A stretch of DNA of 64,000 nucleotides from Lumnitzera littorea (taxonomy: Eukaryota; Streptophyta; Magnoliopsida; Myrtales; Combretaceae), in the NCBI GenBank assembly GCA_024138015.1, contig JAMXBB010000007.1:66092133-66156132 (forward strand), written 5' to 3'. Position 1 is the first letter of the stretch, and every line of letters begins with the position of its first letter. The notes beneath the pieces were generated by a model. The model was not told the DNA's origin and searched no databases. It worked only from the letters and a program-made list of their open reading frames with translations. Both the position numbers and the translations under genes were made by a program. Below, in pieces: positions 33,884-45,611 of this stretch.

Positions 33884-34480
33884 CTATTAGTAAGGAAGCT
33901 TTTAGAATTATAAGAAGCTAAAGGCTTACCTATCGAGGTGCAGATATTATTATAGGAGTATGCCAACCTCTTTCTTGCCAAGATGCCAAGAGGGTTACCA
34001 CCCTTGAGAGGCATTGAACATTGCATTGATCTTCAGCCTAAAGTTTGTTCTTCCAAACCAACTTGCCTATAGGCTCAATCCCGAGCAAGTAGCCGAGTTG
34101 AAGAAACAAGTAGACGAGTTGATTGATAGCGAATATGTCTAAGAAAGCATAAGCCCCTGTGCCATGCTAGCTATCTCGGTACCAAAGAAAGATGGCTCTT
34201 AGAGAATGTGTACTGATAGTTGAGCAATCAACAAAATCACTATTAAATACCGATATCCGATTCGACGATTGGATGATATGCTCGATGAGTAGCATGGTAC
34301 CTGCATCTTTTCAAAGATTGATCTAAAGAGTGGTTACTACCAAATATGAATGGGACCAAGAGATGAATGGAAGACTGCTTTTAAAATAAAGGACAGTCTG
34401 TTCAAATGGATGGTGATATTGGTTGGTCTAATAAATGCACCGAGCACCTTAATGCGACTCATGAATCATGTTTTAAGGAC
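33884..34480 (+). pseudogene. B1 RT, first part
   Basis: Resumes the B1 frame after B2: KLLELxEAKGLPIEVQILL, MPRGLPPLRGIEHCIDL, INKITIKYRYPIRRLDDML, FSKIDLKSGYYQI and LINAPSTLMRLMNHVL. It is then interrupted at 34480 by a solo Tat LTR; the next residues, LIGTCVVVYFND, follow after 37181. Stops replace Gln and Trp. Confidence 0.87.
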
Positions 34481-37176
34481 TATAGACACCTAATTTTTGC
34501 TTCCTTTATTTTATTTTTATTTTTTATTTTTTATTTATATTTATTTATATTTTTATTTCTTCAATAGGTTTAAAATTAGGAAAAACACAACAAATAGGAA
34601 ATTAAAGAAAATCCAAAAAATAAAGAAATTTAGAAAAAAATAAGATTTTAGAAAAATATAAAAATAAGAAAAAGCACAAAAAAGAAGAAATTTAGAAAAT
34701 AAAATTTGAAAAAAAGTTAGAAAATTGAAAAAAAATTACAAAAAATTGAAAAAAATAGAAGATTTTAGGGAATTTAGAAAATAATATTTTGTTAGGGTAG
34801 ATTTTCTAGTTTTAAAAGTTAGGCCATTGAACTAGGGTTTTGATTTAAATCTAGTTTAGGCTGACTTAGTCTATATGTGCAATTTAATTACATATATGGA
34901 TAAGACATAGGCTAATGACCTAATGAATAAGCACATGAACATTGGCATTAGGTTTGATTAGAGGTCTTAAGTTTGAATCTTGGTGAAGGCATATATAAGC
35001 CTTTTCATTTTTCATCACATTAGAAACTGCCATGTATTAGGATCTGATTGCGCTATGTATCCTAATACGTGGTATCTTCGGATTGGGCGATGTATTGACA
35101 TGGTGCCACGTGTCAAGCCACGTGGCATACTACATCAGTTACTACGTATCACATGGTAACATAAGGTAAGTCTACGTCAGCACTTCCCTTCTCTTTCTCT
35201 CAGTTTTTCCTCATTTTCTCCAGATTTTCCTTCTCTTTCCCAATCAAGAACAGGCCCAACCCTTCACTTTAGCCCTTAATTTCATGCATTTTCCTTGGTA
35301 AAGCACACCAATTAATGGTGCAAATTCATTCTCCACATAGCCTACTATGAATCGGTGCAAAAAATGTATCTAAATTCGTTCAATTACACATTCAAATCGA
35401 ACTTCAAAAGTTAGAAAAAAACTAAAATTTCGGGCATTTGTCATTTAACCTAATTCGAGCTTTCCTTAGTTTTTAGGTTAAATTTGTGTATAAAAGGGGG
35501 CTTAGGGGAGCTCATCGGACACACATAACTAATGACGAATACTTACAAGCTCCTCTCTCTTTTTCTGATCTCTCTCTCTCTCTCTTCAAGTCTCTCTCTC
35601 TCTGGCTTCCCACTATGGCCTACCACCCTAGGAACACTCCTCGTAACTTAAGGATTCAAACCCGACCACCTTCGCCCTTAGCCGCAGCCTTTACTACCTC
35701 ACCAAACCGCTACCCCCAAAATTGTAACCACCGCACTACTCCCCTCTTAAACCACCACCTTTGACCTTCTTCAACCCAAACTAACCCCACAAATGCACTC
35801 TTCGTACTTCAAAAAACCTACTCTAACCACCCACTCAAACCTAGCTGCCACTCTGCGAGCACCTTAAGAACCGTTGCCAACACTATCTTCGACCCCCATC
35901 AAAACACCTCCTAACGACTACGGCATTGAACCTACCCCCCTATTCCCAATCCAAAGCTCATAAAAAAACCCTTTACTAGCTCGTTTTGGGGGTTGAAACA
36001 AGCTAAATTGAGCTTGTTGCTACTGCAATTGGTGATTTGATGAACCGGCCTGGATTAGCACAACTTGACCCGATGACTCACAATCCAACCTAAAGTCTAA
36101 CCCACATCCTGTTTAACATCTAGTCCGGCCTTATTTCTTTATTTTATTTGATTTATTTCCTTTTATTTTATTTGTTTGGTTTTACTTTATATTTTTATTT
36201 TTTTCTATATCTTATTTTATTTTATTTTTTATCCATTTATGTACTTATAATATGTAATCAAATGTAGAAAAAAAAAAGAGAGAAAAAAAAAGAAATAAAG
36301 AAAAAGAAAAAATAGTTTATTTAGTTATTTATTTTTTTAGTAAAAATTAAAAATAAATAGAATAAATAAAATAAAAAATAATAATAAAAAATAAAGTAAA
36401 GATAAATAAGTAAATAGTTAAAGAATAAAGATTATTATTATTTTTTCACACTTAGAAATCAGTTTTTCCAAAATAAAAAAATAATTGAATTCTTTTTAAA
36501 GATAGGAATTTTAGAATTTTCCAAAAAAAAAAAAAAAGTTTAAAAAGTTCCAATTTAAGACCCCTTTTTTTAAGAAGTTTTCTTAAGTAAACCAAATTGA
36601 ACCAAAAATATAAACTTCACATGTTTTTAAAATTAAAATTAACTTAACTTGCTAAAGTTTTACAAAAAAAATTACATATGTTTGATCCCGAATAGTAGGT
36701 ATGTAGGCATCTATGAAGCGATGATAAAAATGAGAAAATCTAATTTTCATTTTTCCTAGATTACTTCGATTTATCCAATTAAAGTAACTAATAAACCCAG
36801 TCATGTCTTTTAAAATTAAAAAAAAATGTGATTTTTAAGTTCAATTTTGAATTTGGAAAGTTAATGGTACTCGTAAGGGTTCAAAAATCATAACCTTCAG
36901 ATCTAGATTTCTTGTTTTAAAATCGTTTTACAAAATCGATTTTTATTGAAAGATTAATTGTTAAGTTATAACCAATCCACCAAATTGGTTATTACTTAAT
37001 TATTTTTCTCAACTTTGATCAGGTGCCGACTCTAAAACGTTTTTAAAGTATCAAAAACCGATTTTCTTTAAACCCTAGTCAAGGGTTAGTATTAAATAGG
37101 TAAGGGTTTAATACTGATTGGTTTAAAGAAGGCCTAATTTAAAAAAAATTGGGAGGGTGAATAACCAGGCTCGACA
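34481..37176 (+). mobile_element. Tat-type solo LTR, 2696 bp, in B1 RT
   Basis: Starts TATAGACACCTAATTTTTGC, ends CAGGCTCGACA, with a perfect 5-bp duplication AGGAC (34476-34480 and 37177-37181). Removing it restores the RT frame. It is homologous to the T1 LTR and less closely to the E2 LTRs. TATA box, CT microsatellite (35563-35605) and a C-rich segment (35600-36110) follow in order; the rest is AT-rich. Confidence 0.93.
35489..35495 (+). promoter_or_regulatory. TATA box of Tat solo LTR
   Basis: TATAAAA followed by GGGGGC, about 1 kb from the LTR start, immediately before the CT-rich and C-rich segments. The same order is seen in other Tat-type LTRs of the window. Predicted only. Confidence 0.65.
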
Positions 37177-37181
37177 AGGAC

Positions 37182-39234
37182 TTTGATTGGCACGTGTGTA
37201 GTAGTTTACTTTAATGATATTTTAGTCTATAGTGTTGACCTTATTTCTCATGTTGAGTACCTAAGATCTATGTTTGATATCCTTCATGCTAAGAAGTTAT
37301 TCGACAATTCAAAGAAATGTGTGTTCTGTCAAAGCAAGGTTATATTCCTTAAATATGTTGTTTTTAAGGGAGGAATCAGAGTTGATGACAAAAAGGTTTA
37401 AGCTATCTTCGAGTGGTTGACACCAACTAACGCTGTTGAAGCGAGGAGTTTCATGGTCTAGCTTCGTTTTATCAAAGATTCATTTGGAACTTTAGTTCCT
37501 TAACTACTCTATTAATCGAGTTGACTAGGAAAAACTCTGAGTTTGAGTGGTCTAAGAAAGCTCAGAGAAGCTTTGATGAGATCAAGTCTAGGTTGACTTT
37601 AACCCCAATGCTTGCCCTGCCTGATTTTATGAAAGTTTTTGAATTAAAATGCGATGTATTTGGAGTTAGCATTGGTGCTGCTCTTGTGTAAGAGCGTCGA
37701 CTAGTTGCTATTTTAGCGAGAAACTCAAAAGAGTTGCCCTAAATTACTTAACATATGATAAGGAGTTTTATGCCCTTGTCCGAGCACTTTAGAGGCAACA
37801 ACACTACTTGCTGCCGAGAGAATTCATCATCTGTATAGACCATGAATCTTTCAAACGTCTCCAAGGGTAACAAAAACTTTCTCAATATCATGCCAAATGG
37901 GTTGAATTCCTAGAAACTTTTTGCTATGTCATTCGATATAAGAAGGGAAGTACCAATACTATAGTCAATGCACTCTTTCGTTGGCATGTCCTCATTACGG
38001 CATTGTAAGCTAAGATACTTAGATTTGGCACCTTACCTAATTAGTATGAGCATGATTCATATTTCGGGCCCTTAGTGGCCAAGTGCAACGTTGGAGGAGT
38101 TGTGGACGGGTTCTATTTGAGCTAAGGGTTTCAGATGAGAGGTAAGAAAGTTTGTGTGCTGAGTGGTTCTACTAGAGAGTTACTTGTCTGAAAAGGTCAT
38201 GCCAGATGTTTAGTTGGCCACTTTAGTGAGAAGAGAACAATCGAGATGCTGAAAGAACATTTTAATAGGCCTGGGGTGATGAACAATGTATGCTGAATTC
38301 TTGACAAGTACAAGGTGTATAAACATGCAAAGGGCAAAAAGGAGTTGTATGGAGAGTACGCACCCCTACCTACACTTGAACGGCCATGGACTAATCTAAG
38401 CATAGATTTTATGTTCGGATCACCCTAAACTCTAATAAAGCATGACTCTATTATGGTGGTAATCGATTAGTTCAATGAGATGAGCTACTTCATCGCTACG
38501 ACAAAACCAATGATACTTCATTTATTGCTAGCCTTTTTTTGTAGGATCTTATGTGGCTACATGAAGTATCAAGGAGTGTTGTGTCTGATCGTGACTTGAA
38601 GTTCATGAGCTTCTGGAGAACCTTATGGAAGAAGCTCAGCACTAAGCTCATGTTTAGTACTTCTTACCACCTGCAAATGGACGGCCAAACAGAAGTTGTA
38701 AATAGGGCAGTCAGCAACCTCCTTTAAGCTATTATTGGGAAGACTCTATATGATTGGGATATATGCCTACTCATTATTGAGTTTGCTTACAACCGCTTAA
38801 CTCACAACTTGACAAGAAGGTTACCATTTGAGGGATTTAACCTAAACTTACCCTTAGATATTGTTATTAGCCTAACCTCTTAAGGAGAAAGTCAATTGGA
38901 CTTATACATGCTAAGGAGTTCTAGAAATTACATTAGAAGGTTGTTGAACAACTGGCCAAAACTATGGCTCGACAAAAGGAACAAAGAAACCATAGAAGGA
39001 GGTGAGTCATTTATAGCCCTAGAGACTTTATCTGGATCCACCTCAGCAAAGAGCGTTTCTCAAGAAAAAGGACAAACAAGCTATCCCCTAGGATAGATAG
39101 ATCTTTGAGGATCCTTAAGCGTATCAATGACAATGCATACGAGCTTGAGCTACTTAAAGGATATAACTTGTCTCTTACTTTCAATGTTGCTAACTTGATG
39201 CCCTATGTATCGGATGAAGAAGAAGACTAAGATT
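37182..39234 (+). pseudogene. B1 RT (rest), RNase H and integrase, decayed
   Basis: The RT active site reads YFND (37207-37218), one Asp having become Asn. Then come KCVFCQSKVIFL and GGIRVDDKKV (thumb), FELKCDVFGVSIGAAL and LNYLTYDKEFYALV (RNase H, about 37640-37780), DHESFKRL, and integrase with WTNLSIDFMFGSP (38390-38420). The integrase core after 38450 is heavily frame-shifted. The open piece at 38896-39096 belongs to its C-terminal part. B1 ends at a purine-rich tract (GAAGAAGAAGACTAAGA) before its LTR. Confidence 0.82.
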
Positions 39235-40218
39235 TGATGGAAAATCTTTAACAAGCCTAAGGAACTAATGGATTACCGACCTCTAGCCCTCTTACTTGAG
39301 CACGCCTTCAAGGCCTTTAGTCTCTCGACAAAAGAATTCTCTCTCACCATCCTACTAAGGACAAAATACAATATGCAGAAAAATAGTAGGTGAACTCCTT
39401 GAGAACCCAACTCAGATACACCCTACTCTATTTTGATCCTTGTGCCATTGTCAACTACTCATGTGCTAAGGCCAACTAGCTAAGTGCCAAGGTCAATGCT
39501 AATACACACTAAACCTTGCTTCAACCTACAGGAATTTCATGTGTTGAGGCCAGCTTATCAAGGCCCCTGTACGTCAGGTCCTTCTCTTTCGACCTACTGA
39601 ATGGTGGCATCCCTTGTTCGTCCCAACAATTCCAGATACTACCCATCTATAACAACCACATCTTGAACCCAACTAAATTGCTACGTCTTAAGATTCACTA
39701 GTATGAACTTATTGACAAGTTGCTACCTGTCCATCACTTTTTCTGAAATTATACTATTTGTCCTACTTACCCCTTATGTACCTACTAGGAATCCCTTTCT
39801 TCTTTATCCCTTTTGTAATTTTCCTTATTTGTAATGTTATCCTAAGAACTTACTATAAATAGTCCATTTTCACTATAGCCAAAATATTTTACATTCCTCT
39901 TAGATATTGAACATACTTGTTCTTATGAGATATTCCTCTCCTAGTACAATTTCTTTACACTCTTATCTAATTTTGTCGAGTCACCTAAGATAAGTGGCAT
40001 ATAGACCTTGACATTAGCTTGTGTATCATATCAAGCAAAGTGTTGAGTTGTATTGTGTTTGTTGGTGAGTCACATCCTCTGAACAACTTCACATAAGCTA
40101 CTGTGTTGTGTTTGTCGACTGCTCCATCTCATTTTCTCCTTTGATCTCTTCAACGACCCATTTGGTTCCCATTCCCTGCAATAAGTCCTAGTAACTACTA
40201 AGCTTCTAGGCACGTCAC
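39235..40218 (+). mobile_element. B1 3' LTR, right end uncertain
   Basis: Starts TGATGGAAAATC directly after the purine tract, matching TGATGGGAAT and TGATAAGAAT starts of the other chromovirus LTRs. The end is set at AGGCACGTCA (about 40218) by analogy with CCACATCA and CCGCATCA ends; a less likely end is the CACATCA near 40313. The interior is strongly diverged from B2. Confidence 0.62.
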
Positions 40219-40406
40219 TACGTACGTAGTCATTTTTGAGAAAATCATCAATGCATACTATGCTTCCCAAAGAAGTCATCATGGTGCCTCAAACAGTCCA
40301 ATAATCACATCAATCATGCTAAGCATAACTGCATAGCACAACGGATGTGATTGGAGGTGTTAGATGTCACATCATTGAGTAATGAGACAAGCCTTCCTAT
40401 TCGTAA
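40219..40406. other. Short unassigned spacer
   Basis: 188 bases between the B1 LTR and the S LTR. No repeat, ORF or RNA gene recognised. Confidence 0.4.
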
Positions 40407-41689
40407 TGATGAGTTTCTAATTGCATATATTTACTTGGTGATTTTTGATAATTTTCCTTGAAATTTGAGTTTATTTTTAGATAATGATACTTAATTGAGT
40501 AAACTTTTGTCTTTTAGATTTTGAAACAATCTATGCAAGAAAATGAGAAGATAGAAACAAATTTCACTCAAATCGGAGTTAAAATGAGCAAGTTATGAAG
40601 ATTTGAAGATCAATACAACTGAACGACATGACTATGTCGTTTCCAAGCGAATTTAGAGCTTATTTTCAACAATCACAGCCTAGGACACAACCAAAAGACA
40701 TGATCGTGTCCTCGGTCATGTCTTTTCCAGGTGACTTATTTTTTTATCTCTTCCTATATAAAGCCTTATCAGGGTTTGTTTAAGAAGAGAACTTGTTGGA
40801 TACGAATATTAGAGAGCTTTTTAAGACAAGAACACTCAAGGAGCGAGATGATCATCAAGAATTCAAGATTTAATTTTTCTTTATACTTCATGATTTTCTT
40901 TTCTACAATTTTCTGCTCTTTGATTTTAGATTCTTATTTTACGATGTGTAGAGAGTAGATATTTGATATCTAAGTCTTGTAAAACTTAGATGTATTCATG
41001 TGATATGATTAGTATTTGATTAATTTAATTCTTTAGTCTTCTCTTGGTTCAATTATGTTTTCTTCATGATTTAGGTTATTATTTCCTCGAGTAATAATCT
41101 AGAGTTTGATATCTTATAAGAGAATCGAGAGATTTCTTATAAGATTAGATCTAGGCATAGTTGATGAGGGTTATTGCAAGATTTCTTATAAGATTAGAGG
41201 TAATCTACAAGATTTTTCTAGAATTTTAAATTAAAGCATAGAGAATTCATTATTTAATAATGTAATCTTAGGTTATACTATTGAAAAGAGATTCCAATAT
41301 GTGATTTTAGGGTTAAGGTTAATTAGCTTGAGAGAGTGATTAACTATAGCAGAGAATTCTTCTAGTTAAGAAAGATTAAAAAATAAATTAGATTATCTTT
41401 AGGAAAATCACATGTTAGATCTAAGAGAAGCAAAATCTAGGTACAACATTGAATCTTGAATTAATTTCCAATTGAATCACTTTCTTGTCAATTCTTGAAT
41501 TAAGTCTTAAGTTAATCTTTCAATCAGTTTTAGTAGTAATTTAGATTTACTTCTTTAATTTTCTTAAAATTTAATTTGCTGGTTAGATAATAGAAACTTA
41601 GTAAGTACTAATGTTTAGAGTCCTCAAGGGATCGATACTTGGACTTAATCCACTATTACAATTTGATAAGTCACTTGCCTGACACATTA
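40407..41689 (+). mobile_element. Family S LTR, copy 2, 1283 bp
   Basis: Aligns along its full length with 1887-3219, from TGATGAGTTTC to GACACATTA. Flanks CGTAA and CTTGG do not match, so either a terminal part is missing or recombination exchanged one flank. TATATAAAG is at 40755-40763. The palindromic block (40683-40731) is decayed. No internal element sequence is recognised on either side. Confidence 0.78.
40755..40763 (+). promoter_or_regulatory. TATA box of family S LTR, copy 2
   Basis: TATATAAAG lies about 30 bases downstream of the palindromic block, equivalent to 2326-2334 in copy 1. Predicted core promoter. Confidence 0.55.
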
Positions 41690-41817
41690 CTTGGCCAAAG
41701 CAACCTTGCATTAGTCCAAATGCTTTATCCAACATACTCTCCTTGTGTACTCTACGCTAAGGAGAGTGTTAGGGTGGGGGGTAGGGGTGGTGGTGAGGGA
41801 GGGGTATAGAATGCTAG
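41690..41817. other. Spacer ending in a G-rich polypurine-like tract
   Basis: The last 50 bases (41770-41808) are nearly all G with some A and T, like the polypurine tract that precedes a 3' LTR. A weaker version (GGTAAGGGAAGGCAATAG) precedes the second LTR-like unit at 42480-42505. Confidence 0.5.
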
Positions 41818-42377
41818 TGTTGACACCCAATTCTTACTCAGCTTAAGGCTCAACTCATAGGTCAGCCTCTAAGAGCCCATCAACAAGCATATAGATGAGC
41901 ACTCCTGCTCCTTTAAGTACCGTGACTTGTTTGGATGCCTTCATTGTAAGCACTTTGGTTACCCATCCAAGGGGCTTACCTTCAAGCATCGAGCTTGTTA
42001 AGCTATGCTTACTTGAGCACAACAGGCGAAGACATCCCGTGAGCCTAAGCAAGGACATTCCTGTAAGCTCCTAAGACCCGTCTCATCTCTAACTGAATGC
42101 ATTTAGGCCTCTTAATGTCCTTGCTCATCTTTTGTCTTTAGAGCTAACACCCAGCTGCAGCTCATTAATTACCATCTAATAGCTGTGGTACGGTTGGTGC
42201 ACCTGATAGCGCTTGAGAATGTTAGATACTCAGATCACAAACGTAGCTACTAGCATGGTCATGGCTAACTACCCCTCGGGGCCAATTTGTTAGCTTGACA
42301 GCATGTATCGCTTGCTAACTGTTGATATGAGTGAACCCAAACTTCCATGTGTCCAAGTAGTCTTACCCCTCTTACAC

Positions 42378-42384
42378 TATAAAA
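42378..42384 (+). promoter_or_regulatory. TATA box, tandem unit 1
   Basis: TATAAAA in CACTATAAAAGGTGTA. The same context recurs at 43064-43070 in unit 2. Both are predicted LTR core promoters. Confidence 0.6.
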
Positions 42385-43063
42385 GGTGTAAGAGGCCATT
42401 AGGTAAAGGATCGAACCCTCTCTCTCTCATACATACACATATACTCGACGAGCAAAGCCTATAAGGGTTTTGGTGGGTAGGTAAGGGAAGGCAATAGAAT
42501 GTAAGTGTTATCTAATTCTCGCCCAACCCATGGCTCGACTCATAGGTCGGCCTCTAAGAGCCCATTGACGAGCATACAAATGAGCACTCCTTCTCCTTCA
42601 AGTATCATGACCTGTTCAGATGCCCTCGTTGCAAGCACTCTACTAACCCATCTAAGGGGGTTACCTTTGAGCATCGAGCTCGTAACGCTATGCTTACTCG
42701 AGCACAGTAAGCGAAGACATCTTATGAGCCTAGGTAAGGACATTCTTGTAAGCTCTTAAGACCCGACTCATCTCCAGCCGAATGCTTGTAGGCCTCTCGG
42801 CGTCCTTGCTCATCTTTTGTCTTTAGTGCCAACACCTAGCTATAGCTCATTAATTATCATCTAACATCTATGATACGGTTAGCACACTTAACAACCCTTG
42901 AGAATGTTAGATACCCGAATAATAAACGTAGCCACTAGCATGGTCGTGGCCAACCATCCCTTTAGGCCACCCTATTAGCTTGGTGGTATGTGTCGCTTGC
43001 TAACTGCTGATATGAGCGAACCTCAAACCTCCATGTGTCTAGGTAGTCTTACCCCTCTTACAC

Positions 43064-43070
43064 TATAAAA
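43064..43070 (+). promoter_or_regulatory. TATA box, tandem unit 2
   Basis: TATAAAA in CACTATAAAAGGTGTA, the same as in unit 1, about 686 bases on. Confidence 0.6.
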
Positions 43071-43165
43071 GGTGTAGGAGGGCATTAGTTAAAGGATCGG
43101 ACCCTTTCTCTCTCATACATACACATATACCTGACGAGCACCACCTATAAGGGTTTCTGTGTTAG

Positions 43166-43371
43166 ATCACCCCTCAAACCCTTTTTTCTCCTTATCCTCT
43201 TTACTGACATGAGCACTGGAGGACACTATGGTCACACCCTTAAGGGGCTTTTTATAGGTATTGAAGAGCAAGAAGCTAACACAAACCAACCAAACTTAAG
43301 GCCCTTATTTAGCCTATTCGAGCCCAAGTCATCCTCTACTATCCTTAATTGATTCATCTACAATCAATATA
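43166..43371. other. Unassigned spacer
   Basis: 206 bases following the second LTR-like unit; nothing recognised. It could be the rest of that element. Confidence 0.4.
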
Positions 43372-43650
43372 CTTGAAAACCTAAATTTTACTATTAACAA
43401 TTTTACTGGTTGGTGATTCCTAAATTATTTTCAAAAGGAATATTTTTTAAAACATTTTTAAAGAGAAATGTTTTGTTCATTAATTTTATGTCGAATATTA
43501 TGTAGTAAGCGGGTTAAGCTTAGTATAAAATAAATTAAGGAAAATCAAAATAAGGTTCGAAAGAATTATCGACTCCGCTAGGAGCTTCTATAATCCTGTC
43601 CATATTTTTTAAGAGATCGATCCCACCTTCCATCTGACCTTTGATTTACC
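43372..43650 (+). mobile_element. Truncated Tat LTR 3' end with primer binding site
   Basis: 43372-43562 aligns with the last 190 bases of the E2 5' LTR (TTGGTTGGTGATTCC, the poly-A/T run, GGATTAAATTAAGG-like). A primer site, TTATCGACTCCGCTAGGAGC, is at 43566-43585. The fragment points towards the E2 3' LTR, which starts 71 bases further on in the opposite direction. It is thus the pre-existing element next to which E2 inserted. Confidence 0.75.
43566..43585 (+). promoter_or_regulatory. Tat primer binding site, third copy
   Basis: TTATCGACTCCGCTAGGAGC corresponds to TTGGCGACTCC at 9518-9537 and TTGGTAACTCC at 15017. The GG to AT and GGGG to AGGA changes show decay. Confidence 0.7.
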
Positions 43651-43655
43651 AACTA

Positions 43656-45611
43656 TCGAGCTCTATTTTGTTTTCCTTAATTTAATCCATATTAAGCCTA
43701 ATCCCCTTAATATTGATCACTTGACATAAAATTAAGGAGACATTGTTCTTAAAAAAAAGTTTTCAAAAAATTAGAGTCACTAACCAATTCAACTAGTAAA
43801 AAATAAAATTAGGGTTTTCAAGTGAGAAAACCCTAATTTGGCCACTAATTCACATATTTTTTCAATAATAATTTTTAGAAAAATAATCAGAAAAACTAAG
43901 TTCGAAGGCTAACATATTAAGACTAAGTCACTATGTAAAAATATAAAAAAATTAATGGGCTTCATTTTTATAATTTTTCTAAAAAATACTAAGATATGTA
44001 TAGATAAGTAAAAGTGCAACTAAAATGAATTTTTTATTATGAATTTTTCAAGAAAAAAGGAAAAAAATTTATTTTTTATATAGTTGCCTCGAAGATACCT
44101 ACATACCCATTAGTCAGGATAAAATCAACTTAGCTCTTTTTAGAAAAAATTTAGTGGGTGAAATTTTTTTATTTTAAAAATTGAGCTAGATTTATATTTA
44201 TTTAACCATTTATTTTATAAAAAAACCTAAAAAAATCTTAATATCACAAATCTAAGAAAACCTTAATTGACTAAATCTTTTGAAAACTCTAATCAAAATT
44301 TTTTTATTTTTTATTTTTTTAAATATCACTATGTATCAAAATATTTTTTACAAATCTTACATGTAAAATACACTAAATATGTATCTAGATACGTATCTTC
44401 TTCGAAGATATGGATGTTGGAGATTACTAAAAAGGTAATTTATCAATAACTCAAATTATCTAAAAATGATGATTATTAAGAAAAAAAAAACTACACTAAA
44501 GGAAACAAATTAGTAAAAATAATTAAATTAACTAAATAAATGAAATAAATAATTAAATTAAATAATAATTTTTATTACCTAAACCGTTCGAGTCATATGT
44601 GATCAACGTGTTCGTGTTGATCATTGTAATTGTCTGTAGAATTGATCGTGCACATGTGAATTGATCTTGTACGTCGTTGTGAATTGCGTATGTCGTGCGT
44701 TGGATTATGTGTGCACGGCAGCAATGGAGTGCATGTTAGATTGCATGTATGTGCTGTGTTTGTCGTAGGTGTAATGCGTCATAGATGTTTGGTCATGTAT
44801 ATGTGTCGTGTGTATGTTAGGAAGCTGTGTATTTGTCGTGTGTGTGTCATGAGAGTGAAGCGTGCATGGGCAGTGTCAGGTGTGGCTAAGAGTGAATGTG
44901 CATGCAGTATTAAGTAGCGAGTGGTGTATGAGATTAGTAGTGTTAGTGTACGGTTGACGTATGAGTGCTTTGTGTGTTGGTGTGCGAGTGATAGTATGTG
45001 GAGTGCTGTGTCCGAGCATAAGGCTAATGTGTAGGGCTATGTTCTATGTAGGGATTGTGAAAAATGTCCTCAAGTCCGCTGCTGAATTCCTGTTTATAAT
45101 ACCTACTATTGAATCTTTTATATCTTTTAGTTATAGATTTGATCTCAACAAACCCTAGATACGAAAGACATAATAACGATTTTTTGAAGATTCAACCTAG
45201 TTTTTAAAAACCCTATCTTAATTTGGGCTTTCTATCTTTCAGGTTCGACCTAGTCCAACTGGATTTAGCCCAAAAAACTCATTTAATAAATCCTAAGTCT
45301 ATTCTAACCCAATATAAATTAGATAAAAGAAAAAAATCTACTTTATATCGAACTGGACTAAAATATTTTAATGAAGTATGATCCTTCAACGACTTAAAAT
45401 TTACTAAATTAGATACACGCCATTATCCAATTCGACCCTAAACGACTCAACTCGACTGAATATAGCTCGATATGACTTAACACTTATTTATTTATTTTTT
45501 TTTCAATTTTCTTTTTTTTTTTTTTATCTATTTTTTCCTTTTCTTCTTTTTTTTTTTTTCTTACACTTGGCTCAATAAGAATACTAAAACGGCAAAAATG
45601 AGGTGTCTAAA
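43656..45611 (-). mobile_element. E2 3' LTR, about 1.96 kb
   Basis: On the minus strand it starts TTTAGACACCTCATTTTTGCC after a purine-rich tract (AAAGAGGGATAG) and ends GAGCTCGATA. It aligns with 13071-15014 over its full length. The C/A-rich sense segment appears here as the G/T-rich block 44580-45060. The two LTRs are roughly 85-90% alike by eye. Confidence 0.87.

Larger units (their letters stand above)
41818..43165 (+). repeat. Two tandem LTR-like units of about 686 bp
   Basis: Unit 1 (41818-42505) starts TGTTGACACCC and unit 2 (42506 to about 43165) starts TGTTATCTAATTC. They share CATAGGTC(A/G)GCCTCTAAGAG, TGAGCACTCCT, a TATAAAAGG box and the downstream CATACACATATAC. Offset is 685-688 bp throughout. 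The G-rich tract is duplicated with each unit, so the repeated block is tract plus LTR. The element family is not recognised. Confidence 0.75.

Noticed and set aside
35486..35764. Open frame just after a TATA box and over a CT microsatellite
   Set aside because: In the C-rich segment of a solo LTR; Ser/Leu and Pro-rich by composition, no counterpart in related LTRs.
40402..41694. Target duplication for S LTR copy 2
   Set aside because: Flanks CGTAA and CTTGG differ; no shift of the ends by a few bases gives a match.
44684..45158. Open frames with Cys/Val-rich products
   Set aside because: Antisense reading of the C/A-rich segment of the E2 3' LTR.
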